A DNA stretch of 32,555 bases, taken from Bacteroidales bacterium UBA1216 (GTDB lineage: Bacteria; Bacteroidota; Bacteroidia; Bacteroidales; Paludibacteraceae). Position 1 is the first letter of the stretch; each line of letters starts with the position of its first letter. Below are positions 7,079-14,388 of this stretch, in pieces. The position numbers and the translations under genes were made by a program. The notes under the pieces are model-generated. The model was not told the DNA's origin and did not search any database. It saw only the letters and a program-made list of their open reading frames with translations. The DNA is taken from contig DBXI01000007.1 of assembly GCA_002309255.1 (NCBI GenBank), positions 918-33,472 of the forward strand, written 5' to 3'.

Positions 7079-8944
7079 ATGAAAAAGACATTAATAACCC
7101 TCGTGTCAGCGCTGCTGTTCGGCGCAGGCTCGATGAGTGCCGGTTTGCGAGACACGATCACGTACGAGTATTACGGCACAACACTTTATTACACATACCA
7201 GAACAATAACGCAATGGTCGTTTGCCCACCAAAGGGAAAAACGTATACAGGTATTGAGACTCTAATAATACCCAATGTAATCACACATAATGGTATTGAA
7301 TACCCTGTAACATGGATAGGGCAACATGCTTTTCTCAGTGTTTCCTCACTCAAGCGAGTATATATACCTGACAACGTGTTGATTATTGATGATGGTGCCT
7401 TCCAAGGCTGTATCTATTTGGAAAGAGTATTGGGCTGCAACGGTCTTTTCGCCATTAGGGATGACGCTTTCTACAAATGTGCAAGATTAGAGAAGATGGT
7501 ACTTCCTTCAGGGCTTGGGGAGATAGGTGAAGATGCCTTTGGCGCAACGGCTCAAAAAAACTACTTCTGCCTGTATGTAAACAGCACTATTCCGCCGGAG
7601 CTCGGGAAAACAGTATTCACCGGCGCAAACGAAGATCTTCTGCGCATCTTTGTTCCGTGCGGCTATAAAGAGGATTATCAAGCCGCTGAAGGTTGGGATC
7701 TTGTGGCAGATAATATCGGCTATAAAAGTAGCGACTGGTACCTTGACGATGACTATTGGGTATTTGTCAAGCAAACCGATGGCGGCACAGTTAATGAACC
7801 GGAGACGGTATGCGAATTTCCGCTGGTGGCTACTCCAGATGAGGGTTACAAGTTCGTTGAATGGAGTGACGGAACAACCGCTAATCCTCACGAAGATATT
7901 GACATCAATACACTTAAGGATGACATAGAAATATCAGCCATCTTCCGCCGGATTTGCACCTCATCGAAACTCGACATGATTTCTGTACGCGGAGAAGAAA
8001 TTGAAGGCTTTAACTCTGACAAGTTGAACTACATCCTTACCTTCCCAGCGGGCACATTAGAGGAAGAATTGCCGGTACTTGCTGATGTTACTTACCAGGA
8101 GCAAGACGCAAACCAAATCATTAAAAAGAACCAGTACGGCAAAACTGTAATAATAAGCGTGACGAACGATTACGGCTTGACTAAGACCTACTCTATTACA
8201 TACGTGATTGCAGTAGCTAACAAGTTAGTTGTTACAGCTACAAGCAACAACGACAGTTGGGGTACAGTAACCGGTAGTGGCGAGTACGAAGAAAACACAA
8301 CGGTAACAATTACCGCCAATGCGGAAAAGGGCTTCCAATTTTACAACTGGAACAATGGCAGTTCGGTTAATCCATACGTTTTCAACATAACGAAAAATGA
8401 AGCTTTTGCAGCTCAGTTCCTGCCCGAAAGCGAAGAAGAAATCATTTCAGACGTTCAATCTACAACCGCCCACGTAGAAATGGAAACCAAGCCTTGGGGT
8501 AAACACGGCTACTGGATATGGGTTTATAATGACAAAGGACACAGCAAGTGGTTCTGCAAGATCCGCTTCAACAACGACGGCACTGTCAACAAGTTCTATT
8601 GGGGTCCAGGAAGCAAGCATGGTGAGTCTCCCGAAGATGCACCTAGCAGATCATTTGCCCATGAGACATCCGTACTTGACGCACCTATAGTTCTGGAGTA
8701 TGATTTAGAGGAGCTGGAGCCTGAGCATGATTACTTCATCACCGTTGAATGCTTGGACGAAAACGATGAGGTGATGAGTGTAGATGCTTCGTCGTTCACG
8801 ACAGCAGAAGCACCGAGTGATCCGACCGCAGTTAGTGAGCAGACAATTGACAGCAGCAAGGCACGCAAACTCTTGCAGAACGGTCGCCTGATCATCATCA
8901 CCAACGACGGCAAACGCTACGACGCTACGGGCGTAGAAATGTAA
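7079..8944 (+). CDS. Secreted BspA/InlB-repeat surface protein, paralogue of upstream gene
   Basis: A 621-aa exported protein. The ATG at 7079 is chosen because it begins a clean signal peptide (KKTLITLVSALLFGAGSM) like that of the upstream protein; an in-frame TTG at 7070 lies in the repeat. Residues about 25-200 hold a short BspA-type LRR block (LKRVYIPDNVLIIDDGAFQG). Two InlB B-repeat-like domains follow at about 230-290 (DEGYKFVEWSDGTTANPHED) and 384-447 (AEKGFQFYNWNNGSSVNP). A beta-sandwich-like region precedes the tail KLLQNGRLIIITNDGKRYD, almost the same as in the upstream gene. It is probably the second gene of a two-gene surface-protein operon. The binding partner is unknown. Confidence 0.85.
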   Translation: MKKTLITLVSALLFGAGSMSAGLRDTITYEYYGTTLYYTYQNNNAMVVCPPKGKTYTGIETLIIPNVITHNGIEYPVTWIGQHAFLSVSSLKRVYIPDNVLIIDDGAFQGCIYLERVLGCNGLFAIRDDAFYKCARLEKMVLPSGLGEIGEDAFGATAQKNYFCLYVNSTIPPELGKTVFTGANEDLLRIFVPCGYKEDYQAAEGWDLVADNIGYKSSDWYLDDDYWVFVKQTDGGTVNEPETVCEFPLVATPDEGYKFVEWSDGTTANPHEDIDINTLKDDIEISAIFRRICTSSKLDMISVRGEEIEGFNSDKLNYILTFPAGTLEEELPVLADVTYQEQDANQIIKKNQYGKTVIISVTNDYGLTKTYSITYVIAVANKLVVTATSNNDSWGTVTGSGEYEENTTVTITANAEKGFQFYNWNNGSSVNPYVFNITKNEAFAAQFLPESEEEIISDVQSTTAHVEMETKPWGKHGYWIWVYNDKGHSKWFCKIRFNNDGTVNKFYWGPGSKHGESPEDAPSRSFAHETSVLDAPIVLEYDLEELEPEHDYFITVECLDENDEVMSVDASSFTTAEAPSDPTAVSEQTIDSSKARKLLQNGRLIIITNDGKRYDATGVEM

Positions 8945-8994
8945 ACATTTGACAACAATTGTAGCCAAGAAATAGATACATTTCTATAAAATAG

Positions 8995-9035
8995 AAAAAA
9001 AATCCCACAAAATTTGCAAATGTGGGATTTTTTTT
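8995..9035 (+). terminator. Intrinsic terminator overlapping the next promoter
   Basis: A perfect 15-bp stem (8995-9009 with 9021-9035) has an 11-nt loop AAATTTGCAAA. The descending arm ends in eight T and the ascending arm starts with eight A, so it could act on both strands. The loop holds the TTTG of the next promoter. A near copy lies at 30942-30981. Confidence 0.85.
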
Positions 9036-9044
9036 GTATATTTG
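9013..9044 (+). promoter_or_regulatory. Promoter for bactofilin and DUF1015 genes
   Basis: TTTG (9013-9016), N20 and TATATTTG (9037-9044). The -33 element is in the loop of the terminator hairpin and the spacer is mostly the T run. The predicted start near 9051 leaves a short leader before the ATG at 9074. Confidence 0.8.
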
Positions 9045-9073
9045 TGGCGCGAAATTGTGCAACAATTAAAAAC

Positions 9074-9466
9074 ATGTTTAATCTATTCAGTAAAAATATG
9101 GCAAATCAAAGTCAACAATCCGGTACGATGTACAATGCGATCACGTCCGGAAGTAAGATTATCGGTACGATCATCGCCGATGGTGACATCCGTATCGACG
9201 GCACAGTGGAAGGCGAGATGCAGTGCGCCGGCAAAGTAGTAGTTGGTGAAAAAGGCTTGGTGAAAGGTACAGTGACCTGCCAGAACTCGGAGATCATGGG
9301 CACGCTGGACGGCAAGATCGTCAACAGTCAGACCCTGGCGCTTCGCGCAACAGGTAAGATCAAAGGCGAGGTGCAGACGCAGACCCTCATTGTTGAGCCC
9401 AACGCACAATTCAACGGCTCGTGCTCTATGCCCAGTGCCAATAAGACCGCTGACGTCAAAAAATAA
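9074..9466 (+). CDS. Bactofilin (polymer-forming cytoskeletal protein)
   Basis: A 130-aa cytoplasmic protein of the bactofilin family, which assembles into filaments that position envelope or cell-shape functions. The core (about residues 24-110) is the expected right-handed beta-helix: TIIADGDIRIDGTVEGEM, then VVVGEKGLVKGTVTCQNSEI, LDGKIVNSQTLALRATGKIK and LIVEPNAQFNGSC. Disordered ends flank the core, as is usual. The start at 9074 (MFNLFSKN) is preferred over the ATG at 9098. It has its own promoter and lies 6 nt before the DUF1015 gene, so the two are probably cotranscribed. Its cellular partner is not evident from the neighbourhood. Confidence 0.9.
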   Translation: MFNLFSKNMANQSQQSGTMYNAITSGSKIIGTIIADGDIRIDGTVEGEMQCAGKVVVGEKGLVKGTVTCQNSEIMGTLDGKIVNSQTLALRATGKIKGEVQTQTLIVEPNAQFNGSCSMPSANKTADVKK

Positions 9467-9472
9467 CGATTT

Positions 9473-10726
9473 ATGCGTATCAAACCATTCAGGGGGATTC
9501 GTCCTCCACGCGAGCTTGCCAAGCAGGTGAGCAGTCGTCCGTACGACGTATTGAACTCCGAGGAAGCCTTGCGCGAAGCGGATGGCAACTCGATGTCGTT
9601 ATATCATATCATCAAGCCGGAGATCAACTTCGAGCCGATGATCGACGAACATGATCCTCGTGTGTATGAGAAAGCCGTGGAGCAGTTCAAGCTCTTCCGC
9701 GAGAAAGGCTGGCTGGTGCAGGATGAGCAGGAGAAGTACTACGTGTATGCACAGACAATGAACGGTCGTACCCAGTACGGCCTTGTAGTGGCAGCATGGG
9801 TGGATGACTACATGGAGGGACGCATCAAGAAGCACGAGCTCACGCGCCGCGACAAGGAGGAAGATAGGATGAAGCACGTGCGCGTGAACAATGCGAACAT
9901 CGAGCCGGTGTTCTTCGCCTACCCTCACCGCGCTGACCTCGACGCTATCATCGCTCGCGTGACAAGTCGCGAGCCGGAGTACAACTTCATCTCCGACCTT
10001 GACGGCTTCGGTCACACGTTCTGGGTGATTGATGATGCCGCCACCATCGCCACCATCACGCGCATCGTAGGTGATATACCTGCCATGTACATCGCTGACG
10101 GTCATCACCGCTCGGCTGCCGCTGCACTTGTGGGCAACGAGAAGAAGCAACAGGCGCTGGCACAAGGCAAACCTGTAACAGGTGACGAGGAGTTCAACTT
10201 CTTCCTGGCCGTATGCTTCCCCGACAACCAGCTGCACGTGATGGATTACAACCGCGTGGTGCGCGACCTGAACGGCTTGACACCCGACGAGTTCCTGCAC
10301 AAGCTCGAGGCTAACTTCATCGTCGAGGACAAAGGCACGGACATCTACCACCCCGAAGCCTTGCATACCTTCGGTCTGTACTTGGGCAAACACTGGTACA
10401 AGCTCACCGCCAAACCCGGCACCTACACAGATGATCCGATAGGTGTGTTGGATGTAACTGTATCCAGCAATCTGATCCTCGACCAGCTGCTCGGAATCAA
10501 AGATCTGCGTTCGGACAAGCGCATCGACTTCGTAGGCGGCATTCGCGGACTGAAAGCCCTGCAAGATCGCGTGGACAGCGGCGAGATGCAACTCGCACTC
10601 GCACTCTACCCCGTAACGATGCAACAGATCATCGACATAGCTGACAGCGGGAACATTATGCCGCCGAAGACGACTTGGTTTGAGCCGAAGTTGCGCTCAG
10701 GGCTGATTATTCATGAACTAGTATAA
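9473..10726 (+). CDS. DUF1015 family protein
   Basis: A 417-aa soluble protein with the DUF1015 layout along its whole length: an N-terminal FRGIRPP followed by SSRPYDVLN, then SLYHIIKPE, a central YIADGHHRSAAA and a C-terminal region with FVGG and ALYPV. The biochemical role of this widespread family is not established; in other Bacteroidota, from memory, it often sits near serine biosynthesis genes, which is not the case here. The gene begins 6 nt after the bactofilin stop, which implies one transcript. The stop is followed by a CTAG-rich tandem array that runs into the next gene's start. Confidence 0.88.
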   Translation: MRIKPFRGIRPPRELAKQVSSRPYDVLNSEEALREADGNSMSLYHIIKPEINFEPMIDEHDPRVYEKAVEQFKLFREKGWLVQDEQEKYYVYAQTMNGRTQYGLVVAAWVDDYMEGRIKKHELTRRDKEEDRMKHVRVNNANIEPVFFAYPHRADLDAIIARVTSREPEYNFISDLDGFGHTFWVIDDAATIATITRIVGDIPAMYIADGHHRSAAAALVGNEKKQQALAQGKPVTGDEEFNFFLAVCFPDNQLHVMDYNRVVRDLNGLTPDEFLHKLEANFIVEDKGTDIYHPEALHTFGLYLGKHWYKLTAKPGTYTDDPIGVLDVTVSSNLILDQLLGIKDLRSDKRIDFVGGIRGLKALQDRVDSGEMQLALALYPVTMQQIIDIADSGNIMPPKTTWFEPKLRSGLIIHELV

Positions 10727-10732
10727 CCAAAA

Positions 10733-10772
10733 CAACTAGATGACTAGACAACTAGATGACTAGACGACTAGT
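10733..10772 (+). repeat. Octanucleotide array overlapping the porE-like start
   Basis: Five 8-nt units: CAACTAGA, TGACTAGA, CAACTAGA, TGACTAGA, CGACTAGT (10733-10772). It begins 7 nt after the DUF1015 stop. The ATG of the next gene (10756) lies inside it. A first ATG at 10740 opens only a 7-codon frame that ends inside the array. Confidence 0.85.
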
Positions 10773-12822
10773 ATATATCTTCGCTGCGCTGATGCTGCTT
10801 ACAGGCTGCAGCATTCAGCATCGGATCAAGAAGGCGGACAAGAAGTTCGCCATCGGCGAGTACTATGATGCGGCGCAGATCTACAAGCAGTGCAACCAAC
10901 GTCTGCACCCGAAGAAAGATCGCGACATGAAAGCGCATGTCAGTTTTCGTCAGGGCGAGTGCTTCCGCATCCTGAACGACGGCAAAGCGGTAAGCTCGTA
11001 CGCCTCGGCTATCAAGTGCAAGTACCAGGACAGCATTGTCTATCTGCACTACGGCGAGGTGCTGATGTACCAGGGTAAGTACAAGGAGGCAGAGAAGGCG
11101 TTCAACACCTACCTTGAAGCACACCCCGACAGTTATCAGGCACAGGCAGGCATATATGCTTGTCAGCAGGTTGGCGAGTGGAAGAAGACTCCCAGCCGCT
11201 ACAAGGTACAGCTGGCCAAAGAGTTCACCGCCAAGCGTTCGTCAACCTTCGCCCCGATGTTCGTGGGCGACAACGACGATGCACTGATGTTCACCTCCAA
11301 CCGCCAGGAACGCACCAAAGGCAAGGAGAAGAAGACGCAGCGTCCGAGTCCGGTGACCGGTCAGCAACTGTTCAAGATCTACTCCGCGCGCAAGAACGCC
11401 GCAGGAAAGTGGGAGGACATAGAGGTGGCTGACGGCTTGTACAACGAGGGCGCAGAGGCGGAGAAAGCCGAGAACGACAGCACGTCGGGCGGCAAAGCCC
11501 TGCCTGCCGAGATGGGCGTGTGCTGTTTCAGTCGCGACGGCAAGACGATGTACTTCACCTACTCGCGTCCCGTGAACGGGCAGGATCTGGGTGCTAAGAT
11601 CTACACCTCGACCCGTGCGTCGGGTGAGTGGAGCGAGCCGCAGGAGCTCACACTGTTCAAGGACAGCAGCATCACCTGCGGTCACCCTGCACTGAACGCC
11701 ACGGGTGACACGCTCTACTTCGTTTCCGATGCACCCGGCGGCTTCGGCGGCAAGGATATATGGATGGCCGAATACGACGGCTCGCAGTGGTCGGTGCCCG
11801 TGAACCTCGGTGCGCAGATCAACACCTCGGGCGAGGAGCTCTACCCCACTATCCGCGCCAACGGCACACTGTACTTTAGCTCCACCGGCCATCCGGGCTA
11901 CGGAGGATTGGATATCTTCAAGGCGGAGCGCGACACGACGGCGCTAGACAGCGCTTCGGGCTTAGGCTGGGCTGTCTATAACATGGGGGCACCGTTCAAC
12001 ACCAACGGTGACGATTTCGGCATCACCTTCGCCAGCGAGGGGGAGCAGGGCTTCTTCTCCTCCAACCGCGGGCAGAAGAAAGGCTACGACCAGCTCTACA
12101 GCTTTATCCTGCCGGAGATGGAGTTCATCGTGGAGGGATCAGTGGTGGACAACAACGGCGAGCCTATAGCCGATGCAGCGATCCGTCTGGTGGGTAACAA
12201 CGGCACGAACACCAAGCTCCAAGTGCGCCGCGACGGCACGTACAAGATTAAGCTGCAGCGCGACACGAAGTACGTGATGCTCGGCGCTGCGCGAGGCTAC
12301 TTGAACCAGAAGCAGGAGCTGAACACCTTCGGCCTGAGCGACAGCAAGACCTACACGCAGGACTTCACCCTCTCGCCAATCAGCAAGCCTGTGACGATGG
12401 ATAACATCTTCTACGAGTTCGGCAAGTGGGATCTGACCCCCGCATCGGAGGAGGGTTTAGCTGCGCTTGTAAAGCTGCTGAGCGACAACCCGAACATCAC
12501 CATCGAGCTCTCCGCACACACCGACTATGTGGGCAACGACGCATCGAACAAAGAGCTGTCCGCCAAGCGTGCCGAGAGCGTGGTGAACTACCTGGTGAAG
12601 CACGGCATCGACCGCGAGCGGCTGACACCTGTGGGCTACGGCGAGGAGAAACCTGTAGTGGCGGACGCAGCGATGCATCAGAAGTACAAGTTTATTCCTT
12701 TGGAGCAGGCGCTGACCGAGGAGTTCATCACCTCGCTGCCCACTGACCAGCAGGAGACATGCAACCAGATCAACCGCCGCACAGAGTTCAAGGTGCTGCG
12801 CACAACGTATAAACTGTATTAG
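10756..12822 (+). CDS. porE: PorE-like type IX secretion accessory lipoprotein (TPR, beta-propeller, CRD, OmpA)
   Basis: A 688-aa lipoprotein with lipobox LLTG followed by Cys18. Domain order: TPR-like helices (about 25-150, e.g. AIGEYYDAAQIYKQC), a PD40/WD40-like propeller (about 161-455, with repeated LYFVSDAPGGFGGKDIW-type blades), a carboxypeptidase-regulatory fold (about 456-545) and an OmpA C-terminal peptidoglycan-binding domain (about 548-688, HTDYVGNDASNKELSAKRA, ending NRRTEFKV). Order and length match PorE of Porphyromonas gingivalis, which links the type IX secretion machinery to peptidoglycan. Other OmpA/PD40 proteins share the parts, so porE is probable rather than certain. The first codons lie in a CTAG repeat array. 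The stop TAG is the first base triplet of a modular repeat element. Confidence 0.8.
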   Translation: MTRRLVYIFAALMLLTGCSIQHRIKKADKKFAIGEYYDAAQIYKQCNQRLHPKKDRDMKAHVSFRQGECFRILNDGKAVSSYASAIKCKYQDSIVYLHYGEVLMYQGKYKEAEKAFNTYLEAHPDSYQAQAGIYACQQVGEWKKTPSRYKVQLAKEFTAKRSSTFAPMFVGDNDDALMFTSNRQERTKGKEKKTQRPSPVTGQQLFKIYSARKNAAGKWEDIEVADGLYNEGAEAEKAENDSTSGGKALPAEMGVCCFSRDGKTMYFTYSRPVNGQDLGAKIYTSTRASGEWSEPQELTLFKDSSITCGHPALNATGDTLYFVSDAPGGFGGKDIWMAEYDGSQWSVPVNLGAQINTSGEELYPTIRANGTLYFSSTGHPGYGGLDIFKAERDTTALDSASGLGWAVYNMGAPFNTNGDDFGITFASEGEQGFFSSNRGQKKGYDQLYSFILPEMEFIVEGSVVDNNGEPIADAAIRLVGNNGTNTKLQVRRDGTYKIKLQRDTKYVMLGAARGYLNQKQELNTFGLSDSKTYTQDFTLSPISKPVTMDNIFYEFGKWDLTPASEEGLAALVKLLSDNPNITIELSAHTDYVGNDASNKELSAKRAESVVNYLVKHGIDRERLTPVGYGEEKPVVADAAMHQKYKFIPLEQALTEEFITSLPTDQQETCNQINRRTEFKVLRTTYKLY

Positions 12823-12873
12823 ACCGCACCTCTGGTGCTCAAAGAAAAAAGACCGCTACGCTCAAAGAAAAAA
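12820..12873 (+). repeat. Modular stop-codon element, two units, after porE
   Basis: The TAG stop (12820-12822) begins TAGACCG. Unit 1 (12822-12850) has core GCACC-TCT-GGTGC then TCAAAGAAAAAA. Unit 2 (12851-12873) has core GC-TAC-GC then the same tail. Conserved flanks enclose cores of different length that can each form a stem. Confidence 0.8.
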
Positions 12874-12906
12874 GATTGATCACCTTTAGAAACGAGACAT
12901 TATAGG

Positions 12907-12945
12907 CTTTTGTCTTTTATCTTTGAGTGCGAAGCACGGTCTTTC
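12907..12945 (-). repeat. Modular element, inverted copy before thyA
   Basis: Read on the minus strand it gives GACC, core GTGC-TTC-GCAC, then TCAAAGATAAAAGACAAAAG. It faces the two sense units after porE, so the intergenic transcript could fold into a long hairpin that may serve as a terminator or attenuator. Confidence 0.7.
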
Positions 12946-12956
12946 GACTAAACAAC

Positions 12957-13751
12957 ATGAAACAGTATTTAGACCTATGTAAACGAGTGCTCGCTGAGGG
13001 CGTGCAGAAGACCGACAGGACGGGGACAGGCACTATCAGCGTTTTCGGACATCAGATGCGTTTTCCGATGGCAGAGGGCTTTCCGCTGCTGACGACGAAG
13101 AAGTTGCACTTGAAGTCAATCATCTACGAGCTGCTGTGGTTTTTGCAGGGCGACACGAACGTTAAGTACTTGCAGGATCACGGCGTGCGCATCTGGAACG
13201 AGTGGGCGGACGAGAACGGCGATTTGGGGCCCGTATATGGGCATCAGTGGCGTTCGTGGCCGGACTACAAAGGCGGAACGATCGACCAGATCAGTCAGGT
13301 TGTGGAGATGATCAAGAAGACGCCCGACTCGCGCCGACTTCTGGTGAGCGCGTGGAACGTAGCGGAGGTCGATACGATGGCTCTGCCGCCGTGTCACACC
13401 CTGTTCCAGTTCTACGTGGCGGATGGCAAGCTCTCGCTGCAGCTCTACCAACGGAGTGCGGATATCTTCCTCGGCGTTCCGTTCAACATCGCGTCGTACG
13501 CGCTGCTGCTGCAGATGATGGCGCAGGTGACTGGACTCGAGTGCGGCGACTTTGTACACACCTTCGGCGATGCGCATATATACCTCAACCACCTCGACCA
13601 GGTCAACCTACAACTCACGCGTGAGCCCCGACCACTGCCCAAGATGCTCATCAACCCCGACGTGAAGTCGATCTTTGACTTTAAGTACGAGGACTTTGAG
13701 CTCGTCGGCTACGATCCACACCCCCACATCGCCGGAGTGGTCGCGGTATAG
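12957..13751 (+). CDS. thyA: Thymidylate synthase
   Basis: A 264-aa cytoplasmic enzyme that methylates dUMP to dTMP using 5,10-methylene-tetrahydrofolate and releases dihydrofolate. The length equals that of E. coli ThyA. The catalytic cysteine is Cys146 in LPPCHTLFQFYV. Other conserved segments are RTGTGTISVFGHQMRF, GPVYGHQWRSW, QRSADIFLGVPFNIASYALL and HIYLNHLDQV. The start at 12957 (MKQYLDLC) fits the family; the upstream in-frame codons are part of a repeat. It is followed by folA after 63 nt, the usual pairing, because DHFR recycles the dihydrofolate. The stop TAG begins another modular repeat element. Confidence 0.97.
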   Translation: MKQYLDLCKRVLAEGVQKTDRTGTGTISVFGHQMRFPMAEGFPLLTTKKLHLKSIIYELLWFLQGDTNVKYLQDHGVRIWNEWADENGDLGPVYGHQWRSWPDYKGGTIDQISQVVEMIKKTPDSRRLLVSAWNVAEVDTMALPPCHTLFQFYVADGKLSLQLYQRSADIFLGVPFNIASYALLLQMMAQVTGLECGDFVHTFGDAHIYLNHLDQVNLQLTREPRPLPKMLINPDVKSIFDFKYEDFELVGYDPHPHIAGVVAV

Positions 13752-13807
13752 ACCGCTGCGCTGAAAGAATAAAGACCGCTGCCAATATTGGCAGTTAAAA
13801 GAACAAA
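13749..13807 (+). repeat. Modular stop-codon element, two units, between thyA and folA
   Basis: The thyA TAG (13749-13751) starts the element. Unit 1 (13751-13773) has core GC-TGC-GC and tail TGAAAGAATAAA. Unit 2 (13774-13807) carries a perfect 16-bp palindrome CTGCCAATATTGGCAG at 13779-13794 and tail TTAAAAGAACAAA. No terminator T run follows, so folA is probably read from the thyA transcript. Confidence 0.8.
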
Positions 13808-13814
13808 GACAAAA

Positions 13815-14309
13815 ATGATAAGTATCATAGTAGCCATAGCAGAGAATTACGCGATCGGCAAGCAAGGCGGGCTGCTCTGCCACCTGCCGGCTGACCTGCA
13901 GCACTTCAAGCAGATAACCTCCTCTCACACGGTGATCATGGGTGAGCGCACCTACCTGTCGCTGCCTAAGCACCCGCTTCCCAACCGCACGAACATCGTC
14001 ATCAGCGACAACCCTGCTTTCAATGCCCCGCTCGCCATCGTCGCGCGCTCTATACCCGAAGCATTGCAGCACGTAGCTGCCGATGAGGAGGCATTCGTCA
14101 TTGGCGGCGGGATGATCTACCGGCAGTTCATGACGATAGCCGACAAACTCTACATCACGCACATCCATCACACCTGGGACGATGCGGACACGTTCTTCCC
14201 AGTGATTGAGCCTACTGTCTGGCAACAGACGGCTGCCGAGTACCGCGAAGCCGACGACAAGAACCCCTACCCGCTCACCTACGCCGAGTACATGAGAGCC
14301 AACCGCTGA
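13815..14309 (+). CDS. folA: Dihydrofolate reductase
   Basis: A 164-aa cytoplasmic enzyme that reduces dihydrofolate to tetrahydrofolate with NADPH. Start 13815 (MISIIVAIAENYAIG) is chosen over an in-frame TTG at 13788 inside the repeat. Family features: the proton-donor acid Asp27 in HLPADLQHFK, the NADPH segment beginning VIMGERTYLSLP, LPNRTNIVIS, FVIGGGMIYRQF and ADKLYITHIHH. Odd feature: position 22, a nearly invariant tryptophan next to the folate pocket (E. coli Trp22), is cysteine here (LLCHLP; codon TGC at 13878-13880). The GRKT-like motif is also GERT. It is the second gene of a thyA-folA unit. Confidence 0.95.
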   Translation: MISIIVAIAENYAIGKQGGLLCHLPADLQHFKQITSSHTVIMGERTYLSLPKHPLPNRTNIVISDNPAFNAPLAIVARSIPEALQHVAADEEAFVIGGGMIYRQFMTIADKLYITHIHHTWDDADTFFPVIEPTVWQQTAAEYREADDKNPYPLTYAEYMRANR

Positions 14310-14340
14310 TTTCTGACTTCTGATTGCTGATTTCTGAAAT
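14306..14340 (+). repeat. Heptanucleotide array at the folA stop
   Basis: Five units in exact 7-nt register: CTGATTT, CTGACTT, CTGATTG, CTGATTT, CTGAAAT. The first CTGA contains the folA stop TGA (14307-14309). The array ends at the first base of the sigma-54 promoter. Confidence 0.85.
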
Positions 14341-14357
14341 TGGCACGATAATTGCAT
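14340..14357 (+). promoter_or_regulatory. Sigma-54 (RpoN) promoter
   Basis: TTGGCACGATAATTGCAT contains TGGCAC-R-N4-TTGC-W without a mismatch. GG at 14342-14343 and GC at 14354-14355 have the fixed -24/-12 spacing. The predicted start is near 14367, about 22 nt before the ATG at 14389. The gene has no TTTG/TAnnTTTG promoter. Transcription would need RpoN and an AAA+ enhancer-binding protein, neither of which is in the window. Confidence 0.8.
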
Positions 14358-14388
14358 CAGTTAGGGTGAACACTCAAATTTGCGAATT

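Noticed and set aside
10740..10763. Regulatory micro-ORF before porE
   Set aside because: The 7-codon frame is created by the CTAG octanucleotide array, has no ribosome binding site and overlaps the porE start by chance of the repeat.
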